Positions 50,617 through 59,367 of a DNA stretch of 64,000 nucleotides are shown here, piece by piece (the stretch's first letter is position 1; every line of letters starts with the position of its first letter). Both the position numbers and the translations under genes were made by a program. The DNA comes from Ulvibacterium marinum (GTDB taxonomy: Bacteria; Bacteroidota; Bacteroidia; Flavobacteriales; Flavobacteriaceae), in the NCBI RefSeq assembly GCF_003626755.1, contig NZ_RBCJ01000003.1:62001-126000 (forward strand), written 5' to 3'. The notes beneath the pieces are model-generated. The model did no database searches. It was not told the origin of the DNA and worked only from the letters and a program-made list of their open reading frames with translations.

Positions 50617-51699
50617 TCATAGGGTCACTGTACTTAGCCTGTTCGCAATTGAATCTTTCATAAAATCCAGTTCTTCCAAGGCTTTTTGGGTGAAATCGAA
50701 CAAGCTTAGGCAGCGATCCAAATTTTGGTTTTCATAAGCCACCTTATAATACACATCCCCATTAAGGTAGTCTGTCAAGGCCCTAATACCATGAAGGAAT
50801 GGCATAAGTACCGCCCCCATGGGCAGTACATCAATTTCTGCTTGGGTCAAAAAAGCCCCATTCATTGCAAGCCCATCTATAAAGGAATCAAAAAGGTCCC
50901 TTCGGAATACAATATTGTCGTGATCCTGCTCATCTTCTGGAGCAGTGTTTACTATAGTACGTATGGCATCCCCGAAGTCAAAATGGAAGAATCCGCTCAT
51001 CAAGGTATCCAAATCTATCAAGCAGAGCGGTTGATCTGTCTTTTTTGAAAAAAGGATATTGTTCAATTTGGTATCATTGTGGCAGATTCGCAATGGAAGT
51101 TCAAGATGGTCAAGTTCCTTTAAGGTCTCTAGGGTATTTTTGGCAAAGGCAATAGCATTTTTAGCCGTATTTTGCCGATCGCTGGCTCTCATGGAAAGCG
51201 ATTCATTAAATTGCTTTTTTCGCAAATTCAAATCATGGAACCCAGGTATGATTTCAACAAAACTTTCCGGTTTGGCGGGAGAGAGTAATCGATGGAATTC
51301 ACCAATGATTTTTCCCGCCCCGAAAGCGATCTTTGGATTTTCCGTGGTATTGTGAGCAAGGCTATTGTCCATATAGGTCATCAGCCGCCAATAGGTAGCG
51401 CCCTCTTTTTTATGGCTGTAATAACTTTGTCCCGTTACCGTTTGTACAAGCGAAATATTATGGTAGTCATCGCTTTTAAGAAAGGAGAACGCCTTTTCGA
51501 TATTGTTCATTATCCCAGAAACATTCGGAAATACATCATGGTTGATACGTTGCAAAATGTAAACAGGAGCAATGCCTTCCTTTACCAAGAACGTATCGTT
51601 AATGTAACCATCTGTTAATGGCGAAAGCGAATACTCCTTCTTCGCTATGGAAAAGTTTTCTAAAAGAAAGTTGAGTTCGTTGTGGGAATAGCGGCTCAT
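50617..51699 (-). CDS. NahK-like sugar 1-kinase (APH fold)
   Basis: From ATG 51699 the product has 360 residues; this start forms an ATGA overlap with the upstream stop, while an ATG at 51711 would extend it by four residues. It is an aminoglycoside-phosphotransferase-fold kinase: glycine-loop-like PLTDGYINDTFLV, catalytic loop CHNDTKLNNILF (Asp of HxD) and metal Asp in CLIDLDTLMSG. The closest known function is N-acetylhexosamine 1-kinase, which makes hexosamine-1-phosphate. Pairing with a nucleotidyltransferase in the same operon supports a sugar-nucleotide salvage route. Confidence 0.82.
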   Translation of the reverse strand: MSRYSHNELNFLLENFSIAKKEYSLSPLTDGYINDTFLVKEGIAPVYILQRINHDVFPNVSGIMNNIEKAFSFLKSDDYHNISLVQTVTGQSYYSHKKEGATYWRLMTYMDNSLAHNTTENPKIAFGAGKIIGEFHRLLSPAKPESFVEIIPGFHDLNLRKKQFNESLSMRASDRQNTAKNAIAFAKNTLETLKELDHLELPLRICHNDTKLNNILFSKKTDQPLCLIDLDTLMSGFFHFDFGDAIRTIVNTAPEDEQDHDNIVFRRDLFDSFIDGLAMNGAFLTQAEIDVLPMGAVLMPFLHGIRALTDYLNGDVYYKVAYENQNLDRCLSLFDFTQKALEELDFMKDSIANRLSTVTL

Positions 51700-52586
51700 T
51701 GTTGCGGCCAAAGAGGTGATACATACTGTCCCTTATCTGTTTTTTCTTGCAGATGGGTCACGGCCACTTCACGGTCGCTCGCATAGGTAACCCCGAACCA
51801 CTCTCCACCAGAGGGTACAACTTTCACTTCTATTTCACCGGCCTGTAACATTTCCTGAACGGTTTTTGGAATATAGAGCTCACTGGTCTTGGCCGATTCC
51901 TCATTTGAAAGGAAGCTCCGGAATTCACTTTCTATTTTGTCAAATATTGAAGGTTTACAAATCCAAAAGTTCATACTTACCTGTTCGTCACCGGTGTACA
52001 TATTTCCAGAATCGTGATCTTTTACGCCATCGCCTTCCCATTCCAGTTTCAAACGTTCATCAACGGACAGGAGATGGTCGCCATCCACCTTGCAAACCCC
52101 TCTGGAAACCGAACCATGTTCGGAAAGGGTATCCTTTAAAGTATAGCCTACCAAGGCAAAGGTATTGTCGTTTTTATGTTCCCTAATGAAATCGGCGGCG
52201 TTTTTATAGGCAGGCTGCCCATAAAAATCGTCCGCATTGATGACTACAAAGGGATTGTTTATTACATGACGCGCAGTCCATACGGCATGCGCTGTGCCCC
52301 AAGGTTTGGGACGTTCGCCGGAAAAACTACATCCTTCCGGTAAATCGGTAACTTCCTGTGCCAATACATCCAGTTTAATATTTTCGGGCAGCCTCTTGCG
52401 AAGATGGTCGAACAAAAAAGATGTATTTTCCTTTTTGGTAATGACCACAATATGGTCAAAACCATTTTTTAAGGCATCGTATATGGCAAATTCCATTAAA
52501 AATTCACCTTTGGGTCCTAGGTCGTCAAATTGTTTCAGTTTTCCATAGCGACTTCCGCTTCCGGCAGCCATTAAAAGTAAGGTCAT
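51696..52586 (-). CDS. Sugar-phosphate nucleotidyltransferase
   Basis: I choose the ATG at 52586 (296 residues); the open frame extends 19 residues further upstream without similarity. The first strand LLLMAAGSGSRYGKLKQFDDLGPKGEFLMEF is the classic LxxAGxGxRxG...K nucleotide-binding loop of the NTP-transferase family, with VINADDFYG for metal binding. It would activate the sugar-1-phosphate made by the adjacent kinase to an NDP-sugar. The stop overlaps the kinase start by 4 bases. The sugar (hexosamine or hexose) is not resolvable by eye. Confidence 0.85.
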   Translation of the reverse strand: MTLLLMAAGSGSRYGKLKQFDDLGPKGEFLMEFAIYDALKNGFDHIVVITKKENTSFLFDHLRKRLPENIKLDVLAQEVTDLPEGCSFSGERPKPWGTAHAVWTARHVINNPFVVINADDFYGQPAYKNAADFIREHKNDNTFALVGYTLKDTLSEHGSVSRGVCKVDGDHLLSVDERLKLEWEGDGVKDHDSGNMYTGDEQVSMNFWICKPSIFDKIESEFRSFLSNEESAKTSELYIPKTVQEMLQAGEIEVKVVPSGGEWFGVTYASDREVAVTHLQEKTDKGQYVSPLWPQQ

Positions 52587-52647
52587 GTGGTTTATGTTTT
52601 TAATCTGTATAATTCCCCGATAGCCTTGCCTTGGAGTTTCCAATCAT

Positions 52648-52697
52648 ACCTCCCCTTGGGGAGGTCGGAATTGCCTTTTAGCAATTCCGGGAGGGGC
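52648..52697. repeat. Compound palindromic element (REP-like)
   Basis: ACCTCCCC-TT-GGGGAGGT forms one hairpin (52648-52665), GGAATTGC-CTTTTA-GCAATTCC a second (52667-52688), and the flanking CCTCCCC can also pair with GGAGGGG at 52690-52696, making alternative folds. It sits in the divergent space between the nucleotidyltransferase and the GH109-like gene. Similar C/G-rich palindromes are dispersed in many Flavobacteriaceae, so a REP-like repeat is likely. Confidence 0.6.
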
Positions 52698-52872
52698 AAA
52701 ATATAAAATTTCTTGAAATTTTTTATTGGGGCAAAAATAGCCCTTTGAATTTAAAAATGGTTTATATATCGATATAGATCATAATTAAGGGGATTAATAC
52801 AAACAATTTTATATAGAATTTCATAATTTGAGCAACAACATAAATTCCAAAACCAATATTTAAAATAGACGT

Positions 52873-54231
52873 ATGAGTTCAAGAAGAAGATTTATAAAGG
52901 AAAGTTCCCTAGTAGGGGCGGGAATGGTCATGGCACCTGGATTTGCCTTTGATATTTCGGGTTCAAGTCAGAATGATAAATTGAACGTAGGACTTATCGG
53001 TGCCGGATTACGGGGCACCAATCACCTTCAGAACTTGCTTCTACGCAAGGACGTAAACGTTACTGCGGTCTGTGACGTAGACCCGGCCCGCATTTCGATC
53101 GCGAAACAAAAAATTGCGGATGCCGGTGGCAAGCCTCCCAAGACCTTTGGCAAGAATAATTATGACTATAGGAATCTATTGGAGCTACCGGAGGTGGATG
53201 CCGTTGTCATTGCCACACCTTGGCTATGGCATGTAACCATGACCGTCGATGCCATGAAAGCCGGTAAATATGCCGGGACCGAGGTTTCAGCTGCAAATAC
53301 ATTGGAAGAATGTTGGGATTTGGTGAATACCCACGAGGAGACGGGTACACATATGATGATTCTTGAAAATGTAAATTATCGGCGCGATATCATGGCTGTG
53401 CTCAACATGGTAAAACAGAATGTTTTTGGGGAATTGGTACATTTTAGATGCGGTTATCAACATGACCTTCGGGGTGTAAAATTTAATGATGGGACAACTG
53501 CCCATGGAAAAGGTGCTGAATTTGGCGAAAAGGGAAGCTCAGAGGCTAAATGGCGTACCCACCATTCAGTAAAGCGCAATGCCGATGTTTATCCTACCCA
53601 CGGCCTAGGCCCCATTGCCGTTATGGCGGATATTAACCGAGGAAACCGTTTTGTTTCTATGACTTCCAGTGCGTCCAAGGCCATTGGACTTCATAATTAT
53701 GTTGTTGAGGTGGGCGGAGAAAATCATCCTAATGCCAAGGTGAAATTCAAACAAGGTGATGTGATTACCTCCACCATTGAAACCGCAAATGGCGAAACGA
53801 TTATTGTTACCCATGATTGTAATCTACCAAGACCTTATTCTTTGGGATTCCGGGTTCAGGGAGCCAACGGACTGTGGGAGGTAGATGGCAATAGAATCTA
53901 TGTTGAAGGCAAATCCGAACCACATACTTGGGATGTTGCCGACGAATGGCTAAAGAAATATGACCATCCCTTATGGATAAAGTACGGGGAATACGCACTG
54001 GGCGCGGGACATGGTGGAATGGATTTCTTTGTTTTGAACTCCTTTGTGGAATCGGCCAAGGCGAAAGTTGCTCCGCCTATGGATGCCTATGATGCCGCGG
54101 CCTGGAGTGCGGTTACCCCGCTTTCGGAAGTATCCATAGAGAACAACGGCGCACCCCAGGATTTTCCGGACTTTACCAAGGGACTTTGGATGAAAAGGAA
54201 ACCCTATAACTGGATTAAGGAAACCTATTGA
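52873..54231 (+). CDS. Tat-exported Gfo/Idh/MocA protein, GH109-like
   Basis: The 452-residue protein has a twin-arginine signal (SSRRRFIKESSLVGAGMVMAPG) and the N-terminal NAD-binding fold LNVGLIGAGLRGTNHLQNLL ... AVCDVDPARI. Motifs DAVVIATPWLWHVTMTVDAMKAGKYAGTE and HTGLGPIAVMADI-type segments (THGLGPIAVMADINRG) are typical of GH109 alpha-N-acetylgalactosaminidases, which use tightly bound NAD in a redox hydrolysis. It would act in the periplasm on alpha-linked GalNAc or a related glycoside. It heads a plus-strand pair with a secreted esterase 6 bases downstream. Confidence 0.85.
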   Translation: MSSRRRFIKESSLVGAGMVMAPGFAFDISGSSQNDKLNVGLIGAGLRGTNHLQNLLLRKDVNVTAVCDVDPARISIAKQKIADAGGKPPKTFGKNNYDYRNLLELPEVDAVVIATPWLWHVTMTVDAMKAGKYAGTEVSAANTLEECWDLVNTHEETGTHMMILENVNYRRDIMAVLNMVKQNVFGELVHFRCGYQHDLRGVKFNDGTTAHGKGAEFGEKGSSEAKWRTHHSVKRNADVYPTHGLGPIAVMADINRGNRFVSMTSSASKAIGLHNYVVEVGGENHPNAKVKFKQGDVITSTIETANGETIIVTHDCNLPRPYSLGFRVQGANGLWEVDGNRIYVEGKSEPHTWDVADEWLKKYDHPLWIKYGEYALGAGHGGMDFFVLNSFVESAKAKVAPPMDAYDAAAWSAVTPLSEVSIENNGAPQDFPDFTKGLWMKRKPYNWIKETY

Positions 54232-54252
54232 TCAACAATGCTTGGAAAAGCT

Positions 54253-55413
54253 ATGAATACAAACTTAAGAGCCACTCTATTTATTTTAATGGTATGCTTA
54301 TCCGCTATTGCGCAAGAAGATCAACTATGCGTGGGCCATTATTGGACACCGGATCAGGCCAACCTAAAAATGAAGGAATTCGCCTCTCAATGGAGTGATT
54401 TAAAGTCTTGGGAAGAAAGGGCCGCTAAGATCAAAGAAGGAATCAAAAGTGGTATGCAATGGGAGAAAATGCCTGAAATAACCGGGAATTTTAATCCCGT
54501 TATCCACAGTAAAAGAGAAATGGATGGATACATAGTGGAAAACATTGCGATTGAGAGTTTCCCAGGTTTTTACATAACCGGAAATCTGTATAGACCTTCT
54601 ACTGGTGACGGAAAGTTTGCAGCGATTCTTAGCCCACATGGACATTTACCGGACAAAAGATTACGTGAGGATGTGCAGACCAGAGCTGCCGTTTTTGCGA
54701 GGATGGGGGCCGTAGTCTTTGCCTATGATATGCTGGGCTTTAGCGAAAGCAAACAGGTAGAACACACGATTCCCATTGCGCTTGCCCTACAGACATATAA
54801 TAGTAAGCGGGTATTGGATTATCTATTGTCACGTGATGATGTGGATGTGAATCGAATTGGTATGACCGGTGGTTCCGGAGGGGCTACCCAGACCTTTATG
54901 CTCGCCGCCTTGGACAATCGTATTAAAGCGGTTGCTCCAGTTGTACAAGTTTCGGCCCATTTTTTCGGGGGATGTGTCTGCGAAAGTGGTATGCCCGTCC
55001 ATAAGGGAGAAAACCATCAGACCAATAATGTTGAGATAGCGGCATTGGCGGCACCAAGGCCACTTTTATTGGTTTCCAATGGAGCGGATTGGACGCGCAA
55101 TACGCCCAGAATTGAATATCCCTACGTACAAAGGGTATATGCCCTTTACGATGCGGAACACAAAGTAGAAAATGTGCATTTGCCTTCTGAAAAGCATGAT
55201 TATGGGTATTCCAAAAGAACAGCGGTGTACAATTTTTTTGGAAACCATCTACAATTAAACCTGGGGGCTATCCCTTATGAAAATGGATATCGAGAAGATT
55301 TTGTGACCCTACTGGGCAAGGAAGACCTAAAGGTTTTCAATAATGAACATCCCATGCCGGGGAATGCCCTAAAGGGAAATCTTAAAATCATGAAATTTTT
55401 GGAGTTTGATTGA
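54253..55413 (+). CDS. Secreted alpha/beta-hydrolase (acetylesterase-like)
   Basis: I prefer the ATG at 54253 (386 residues), as GGAAAAG lies just upstream; an in-frame ATG at 54238 adds five residues. A signal peptide (ends AIAQ) is followed by alpha/beta-hydrolase motifs: AILSPHGHLPDKR near the oxyanion hole, nucleophile Ser in IGMTGGSGGATQTF, and His in EKHDYGYSKRTAVYNFF. Two cysteines in GGCVCESGMPV may form a disulfide. It resembles acetyl-xylan-esterase-like/dienelactone-hydrolase-type proteins and probably deacylates a glycan in the periplasm. Cotranscription with the GH109-like gene is likely. Confidence 0.8.
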   Translation: MNTNLRATLFILMVCLSAIAQEDQLCVGHYWTPDQANLKMKEFASQWSDLKSWEERAAKIKEGIKSGMQWEKMPEITGNFNPVIHSKREMDGYIVENIAIESFPGFYITGNLYRPSTGDGKFAAILSPHGHLPDKRLREDVQTRAAVFARMGAVVFAYDMLGFSESKQVEHTIPIALALQTYNSKRVLDYLLSRDDVDVNRIGMTGGSGGATQTFMLAALDNRIKAVAPVVQVSAHFFGGCVCESGMPVHKGENHQTNNVEIAALAAPRPLLLVSNGADWTRNTPRIEYPYVQRVYALYDAEHKVENVHLPSEKHDYGYSKRTAVYNFFGNHLQLNLGAIPYENGYREDFVTLLGKEDLKVFNNEHPMPGNALKGNLKIMKFLEFD

Positions 55414-55466
55414 GAGGTAATCTATCAAAATTTTAGCTACACGGACAGGGCAGGATTCCTATCACC

Positions 55467-55478
55467 TGATAATTATCA
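55467..55478 (+). promoter_or_regulatory. FNR-like box upstream of hemN
   Basis: TGATAATTATCA is a perfect palindrome that matches the TGAT-N4-ATCA core of Crp/Fnr-family sites. It is centred about 42 bases upstream of the start expected from the -7 element at 55502-55509, the classic activating position. This fits oxygen-controlled expression of an anaerobic haem enzyme. Confidence 0.6.
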
Positions 55479-55501
55479 TATTTTTTTTTGTAGGCGGAAA
55501 C

Positions 55502-55509
55502 TAAGTTTG
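55502..55509 (+). promoter_or_regulatory. -7 promoter element of the hemN operon
   Basis: TAAGTTTG matches the Bacteroidota -7 consensus TAnnTTTG exactly and lies 20 bases before the hemN ATG. A clear -33 TTTG at 19-base spacing is not seen, consistent with an activator-dependent promoter. Confidence 0.5.
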
Positions 55510-55529
55510 TAATTAAACAAATTACATCC

Positions 55530-56891
55530 ATGTGCGATCTCGTTCAAAAATATAATATTCCGGGTCCCCGTTACACCAGTTATCCCACGGTTCCCTATTG
55601 GAACATCGAGACTTTTTCGGGGAAGGAATGGAAATCTACCTTGAAGCGTAGTTTTGAAGAGAGCAATTCGTCCGAAGGCATCAGTCTCTATATTCATTTA
55701 CCTTTTTGTGAAAGTATGTGCACCTTCTGTGGATGCCATAAACGCATTACCAAACGGCATGATGTTGAAGCTCCTTATATTAAGACTGTTTTAAAGGAAT
55801 GGAGATTATATTGTAACCTGTTCTCGGAAAAACCGATTATTAAGGAATTACATTTAGGGGGAGGTACACCTACCTTTTTTTCGCCCCTGAATCTAAAGCG
55901 GCTTATCAACGGAATTTTCAGTACGGCCGTAAAATCGGATGGCTATGAGTTTAGTTTTGAAGGCCATCCCAATAATACCACCAAAGAGCATCTACAGGCC
56001 CTGTATGATGTAGGTTTCAGAAGGGTAAGCTATGGCATACAGGACTATAACCTAACCGTTCAAAAGGCAATTCATAGGATACAACCTTTTGAAAATGTTA
56101 AGAATGTTACGGAATGGCCCCGTGAAATTGGGTATGAGTCCATTGGGCACGATATCATTTTCGGATTGCCCCATCAGACTTTGGCCAATATTGAACAGAC
56201 CATAACCATGACCAAAGCACTAAAGCCGGACCGATTGGCTTTTTATAGCTACGCACATGTTCCATGGTTAAGGGGCAATGGACAACGTGGCTATAGGGAT
56301 GAAGATCTTCCATCGGCCGAGGAAAAACGAAAGCAGTATGAAACCGGAAAGAAACTATTGACCAAAGCGGGGTATCATGAAATAGGCATGGATCACTTTG
56401 CACTTTCTTCAGATGGACTCTATACATCCATGGAGTCTGGAAAGTTGCATCGTAATTTTATGGGTTATACGGCTTCCAAGACTCAATTGATGATTGGTTT
56501 GGGGGTCTCCAGTATAAGTGACAGCTGGTACAGTTTTGCACAAAACGTAAAAAATCTTGAAGAGTATACCCATTTGGTGGACAATGCTATCATTCCCATT
56601 TATAGAGGCCATATTCTTACCGATGAAGACCGAATCATTAGAAGGCACATATTGAATTTAATGTGCAGATTTGGGACCTCATGGAGTGACACAGATTTAC
56701 ATTTCCCTGCATTGCCATCGGTATTGGATCGACTACATGAAATGGAACTGGACCAATTGATAGATATTCGCCCAAATCAAATTAAGGTGACCCAAAAGGG
56801 AAGGCCTTTTATACGTAATATTTGTATGGCCTTTGATGTCCTCCTTCATAGAAAGGCTCCAGAGACACGTTTATTTTCCATGACAGTTTAA
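55530..56891 (+). CDS. hemN: Oxygen-independent coproporphyrinogen III oxidase
   Basis: The 453-residue radical SAM enzyme carries YIHLPFCESMCTFCGCHK with the 4Fe-4S cysteines Cys60, Cys64 and Cys67 plus Cys69, as in HemN. Further family motifs are LHLGGGTPTFF and SYGIQDYN, and FYSYAHVPWLRGNGQRGY, which distinguishes HemN from HemW. It converts coproporphyrinogen III to protoporphyrinogen IX without oxygen in haem synthesis. The FNR-like box upstream and the universal stress protein 16 bases downstream point to an anaerobic or microaerobic operon. Confidence 0.96.
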   Translation: MCDLVQKYNIPGPRYTSYPTVPYWNIETFSGKEWKSTLKRSFEESNSSEGISLYIHLPFCESMCTFCGCHKRITKRHDVEAPYIKTVLKEWRLYCNLFSEKPIIKELHLGGGTPTFFSPLNLKRLINGIFSTAVKSDGYEFSFEGHPNNTTKEHLQALYDVGFRRVSYGIQDYNLTVQKAIHRIQPFENVKNVTEWPREIGYESIGHDIIFGLPHQTLANIEQTITMTKALKPDRLAFYSYAHVPWLRGNGQRGYRDEDLPSAEEKRKQYETGKKLLTKAGYHEIGMDHFALSSDGLYTSMESGKLHRNFMGYTASKTQLMIGLGVSSISDSWYSFAQNVKNLEEYTHLVDNAIIPIYRGHILTDEDRIIRRHILNLMCRFGTSWSDTDLHFPALPSVLDRLHEMELDQLIDIRPNQIKVTQKGRPFIRNICMAFDVLLHRKAPETRLFSMTV

Positions 56892-56907
56892 CAATAAAAA
56901 AAGCAGA

Positions 56908-57738
56908 ATGATGAAAAATATTATAGTACCCATAGACTTTTCGGAACAATCGGAACATGCACTTAAAGTAGCCGCTTCCCTGGCCAAAAAACACGGCTCG
57001 GAAATCTTGGCCCTCCATATGTTGGAGCTAAACCAGGCCATGGTCTCTTCTTCGGAAGGTTTTCATCCTGAACAGACGGTCTTTTTAATAAAATTGGCTG
57101 AGAAACGATTTTCGGACTTTCTGGATAAACCGTATTTAAAGGGAATTACCATTACCCCGATCGTAAAGCATTTTAAGGTTTTTAGCGAGGTGAACCAGGT
57201 TGCTAAAAAACACAACGCAGAACTTATAGTCATGGGGTCCCATGGAACGGATGGCCTCAAGGAGATATTTGTAGGCTCCAATGCGGAAAAGGTAGTACGG
57301 AATGCCACCATACCGGTTTTGGTCATTAAGGATGAAATGCCTGATTTTAAAATAGACCGTTTCGTTTTCGCCTGTGATTTTAGGGATGATAACTTATTGG
57401 CTTTTCAAAAAGCCAAGGACTTTGCCAAAATGCTGTCCGCAAAATTGGATTTGGTCTATATCAACACTCCAGGGGATAATTTTTTGAGTACCAAAGATGC
57501 CTACGATCGCATAAATAAGTTCCTGAGAAAATCCAATACAGGTATGGAAGTTGAAATTTACAATGATTATAGTGTTGAAAAAGGTATTCTTAACTATAGT
57601 GAGATGAGCGGTGCGGATATCATTGGGATTTCCACCCACGGGCGGAAAGGACTTTCCCATTTCTTTATGGGCAGTATTGGGGAAGATTTGGCCAACCACT
57701 CAAAAATTCCAGTAGTTACTTTTAAGATTAGTAATTGA
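56908..57738 (+). CDS. Tandem-domain universal stress protein
   Basis: This 276-residue protein consists of two UspA folds: the first opens NIIVPIDFSEQSEHALKVA and contains the ATP-loop-like VMGSHGTDGLKEIFVGSNAEKVVRNATIPVLVI; the second (about 150-276) contains GISTHGRKGLSHFFMGSIGEDLANHSKIPVV. The G-x2-G-x9-G(S/T) nucleotide motif is present in both halves, so ATP binding is plausible. It is cytoplasmic, cotranscribed with hemN and likely induced under oxygen limitation. Confidence 0.9.
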   Translation: MMKNIIVPIDFSEQSEHALKVAASLAKKHGSEILALHMLELNQAMVSSSEGFHPEQTVFLIKLAEKRFSDFLDKPYLKGITITPIVKHFKVFSEVNQVAKKHNAELIVMGSHGTDGLKEIFVGSNAEKVVRNATIPVLVIKDEMPDFKIDRFVFACDFRDDNLLAFQKAKDFAKMLSAKLDLVYINTPGDNFLSTKDAYDRINKFLRKSNTGMEVEIYNDYSVEKGILNYSEMSGADIIGISTHGRKGLSHFFMGSIGEDLANHSKIPVVTFKISN

Positions 57739-57762
57739 TGATTTTTATGTTTCGTTGATGCG

Positions 57763-57792
57763 AAAAGGGGGAGCCGGTTAGGTTTCCCTTTT
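57763..57792 (+). terminator. Rho-independent-like terminator of the hemN-usp operon
   Basis: AAAAGGG (57763-57769) pairs with CCCTTTT (57786-57792), and the following bases are T-rich. It lies 25 bases after the universal stress protein stop. The loop is long (16 bases), so efficiency is uncertain. Confidence 0.55.
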
Positions 57793-57904
57793 TTGTTTCG
57801 TTAGGAGTAAAAAAATCCCTAATTTACAGAGGTTATTCTATCGTCTGACTAGGGTTATACGATTTGGGTACGTATCCATACAAAACAATTTATACTTTAC
57901 CACT

Positions 57905-59359
57905 ATGAAGTTTACCACCAACAAGCTAAACCGTCCAGTGAACGGGGATTCCAAAATGAAAAAAGAAGATGAGGCCAAAAGCAGACGGTCTTTTTTGAAG
58001 AAGGCCGGTTTGGGAGGTCTCAGTCTAGCAAGTTTTACTGGGGCATCTGCCCATATTGGGGATCAGATTGCCTACGCTTCCCAGAATGTTAACCGAAATT
58101 CCAGTCCTTCCGATCTTAAAATTACCGATTTGAGAATTGCGGAAATTGGAGGTGACGTGGTGTTCCGAACGCCAATTGTCCGTATTTACACCAATCAAGG
58201 TATTGTAGGACATGGTGATGTGCGCGATGGCGCCGCCAAGGAATATGCTTTGTTCCTAAAGAGTAGGCTATTGGGCGAAAATCCCTGTAACGTGGAACGC
58301 CTATTTGGTATCATTAAGCAGTTTGGGCATCATGGAAGACAAGGTGGCGGAGTATCCGGAGTGGAAATGGCATTATGGGATTTGGCCGGAAAGGCGTACA
58401 ACGTTCCGGTGTACCAAATGTTAGGTGGAAAATATAGGGATAAGGTAAGGGTATACTGTGATACCACGGTTTCAAAAGACCCGGTTGAATACGCCAATAG
58501 GATGCAGGCTAGGGTAGATCAAGGGTATACTGCTTTAAAAATGGATATCGGTATTAATTTGATCAAGGATATACCAGGAGCACTTATCAATGGTCATGAG
58601 GCGGACTATAATCCGTACCAACACCAGTCCACAAAGTATAATATGACGAAGCATCCTTTTACAAGGATACAGATTACGGAAAAAGGGGTTGATAAACTGA
58701 TGGAGTATTTAGATGTGATGCGTTCCAAAATAGGGTATGATATTCCTATGGGAACGGATCATTGGGGCCATATTGGGGTCAACGAGGCCATTAAGCTGGC
58801 AAGGGCTTCGGAGCGTTATAATTTAGCCTATATGGAAGATGTCATTCCATGGCAATATACCGATCAATGGAGGGAAATTACAGAGTCATCAACTACCCCA
58901 ACCCAGACCGGGGAGGATATTTACAGGCTTGAAGGTGGTTTTGAGGAACTGATCAAAACCAGGGCTGTGGATATCGTTCATCCAGACCCCAACACTGCGG
59001 GAGGTATCTTGGAAACAAAACGTATAGGCGATTTTGCTTCCAAACATGGTATTGGTTTCATGCATCACCATGCTGCTGGCCCCGTGTCTTTCCTAGGCTG
59101 TGTACATAGTGCTGCGGCTACTGAGAACTTCATGTGGCTGGAACATCATGCCGTAGATAAAAAAGATTGGGAAAATTTGGTTACCGGTTTTGATGGGCCT
59201 ATTGTAAAAGATGGTTATGTAACCGTACCGGAAAAACCAGGTATTGGTGTAGAACTCAATGAGGAAGTGGTAAAGAAATACCTCGTCAAGGGCGAGAAAC
59301 TGTTCGCACCTACCCCGGAATGGGACAAGATACGGGCATGGGATAGGCTTTGGAGTTAA
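57905..59359 (+). CDS. Tat-exported enolase-superfamily (mandelate racemase-like) protein
   Basis: The 484-residue protein has a twin-arginine signal (KSRRSFLKKAGLGGLSLASF; an in-frame ATG at 57956 would give a shorter leader). The enolase-superfamily barrel shows the base-strand GYTALKMDIG, metal-ligand regions GTDHWGH, YMEDVIPW and TGEDIYRL, and the C-terminal IVHPDPNTAGG and HHHAAGPVSFL histidines. It probably dehydrates or racemises a sugar acid outside the cytoplasm, which is unusual because most relatives are cytoplasmic. Substrate unknown. It converges with the PIG-L gene with 8 bases between stops. Confidence 0.85.
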   Translation: MKFTTNKLNRPVNGDSKMKKEDEAKSRRSFLKKAGLGGLSLASFTGASAHIGDQIAYASQNVNRNSSPSDLKITDLRIAEIGGDVVFRTPIVRIYTNQGIVGHGDVRDGAAKEYALFLKSRLLGENPCNVERLFGIIKQFGHHGRQGGGVSGVEMALWDLAGKAYNVPVYQMLGGKYRDKVRVYCDTTVSKDPVEYANRMQARVDQGYTALKMDIGINLIKDIPGALINGHEADYNPYQHQSTKYNMTKHPFTRIQITEKGVDKLMEYLDVMRSKIGYDIPMGTDHWGHIGVNEAIKLARASERYNLAYMEDVIPWQYTDQWREITESSTTPTQTGEDIYRLEGGFEELIKTRAVDIVHPDPNTAGGILETKRIGDFASKHGIGFMHHHAAGPVSFLGCVHSAAATENFMWLEHHAVDKKDWENLVTGFDGPIVKDGYVTVPEKPGIGVELNEEVVKKYLVKGEKLFAPTPEWDKIRAWDRLWS

Positions 59360-59367
59360 TCCAAATC

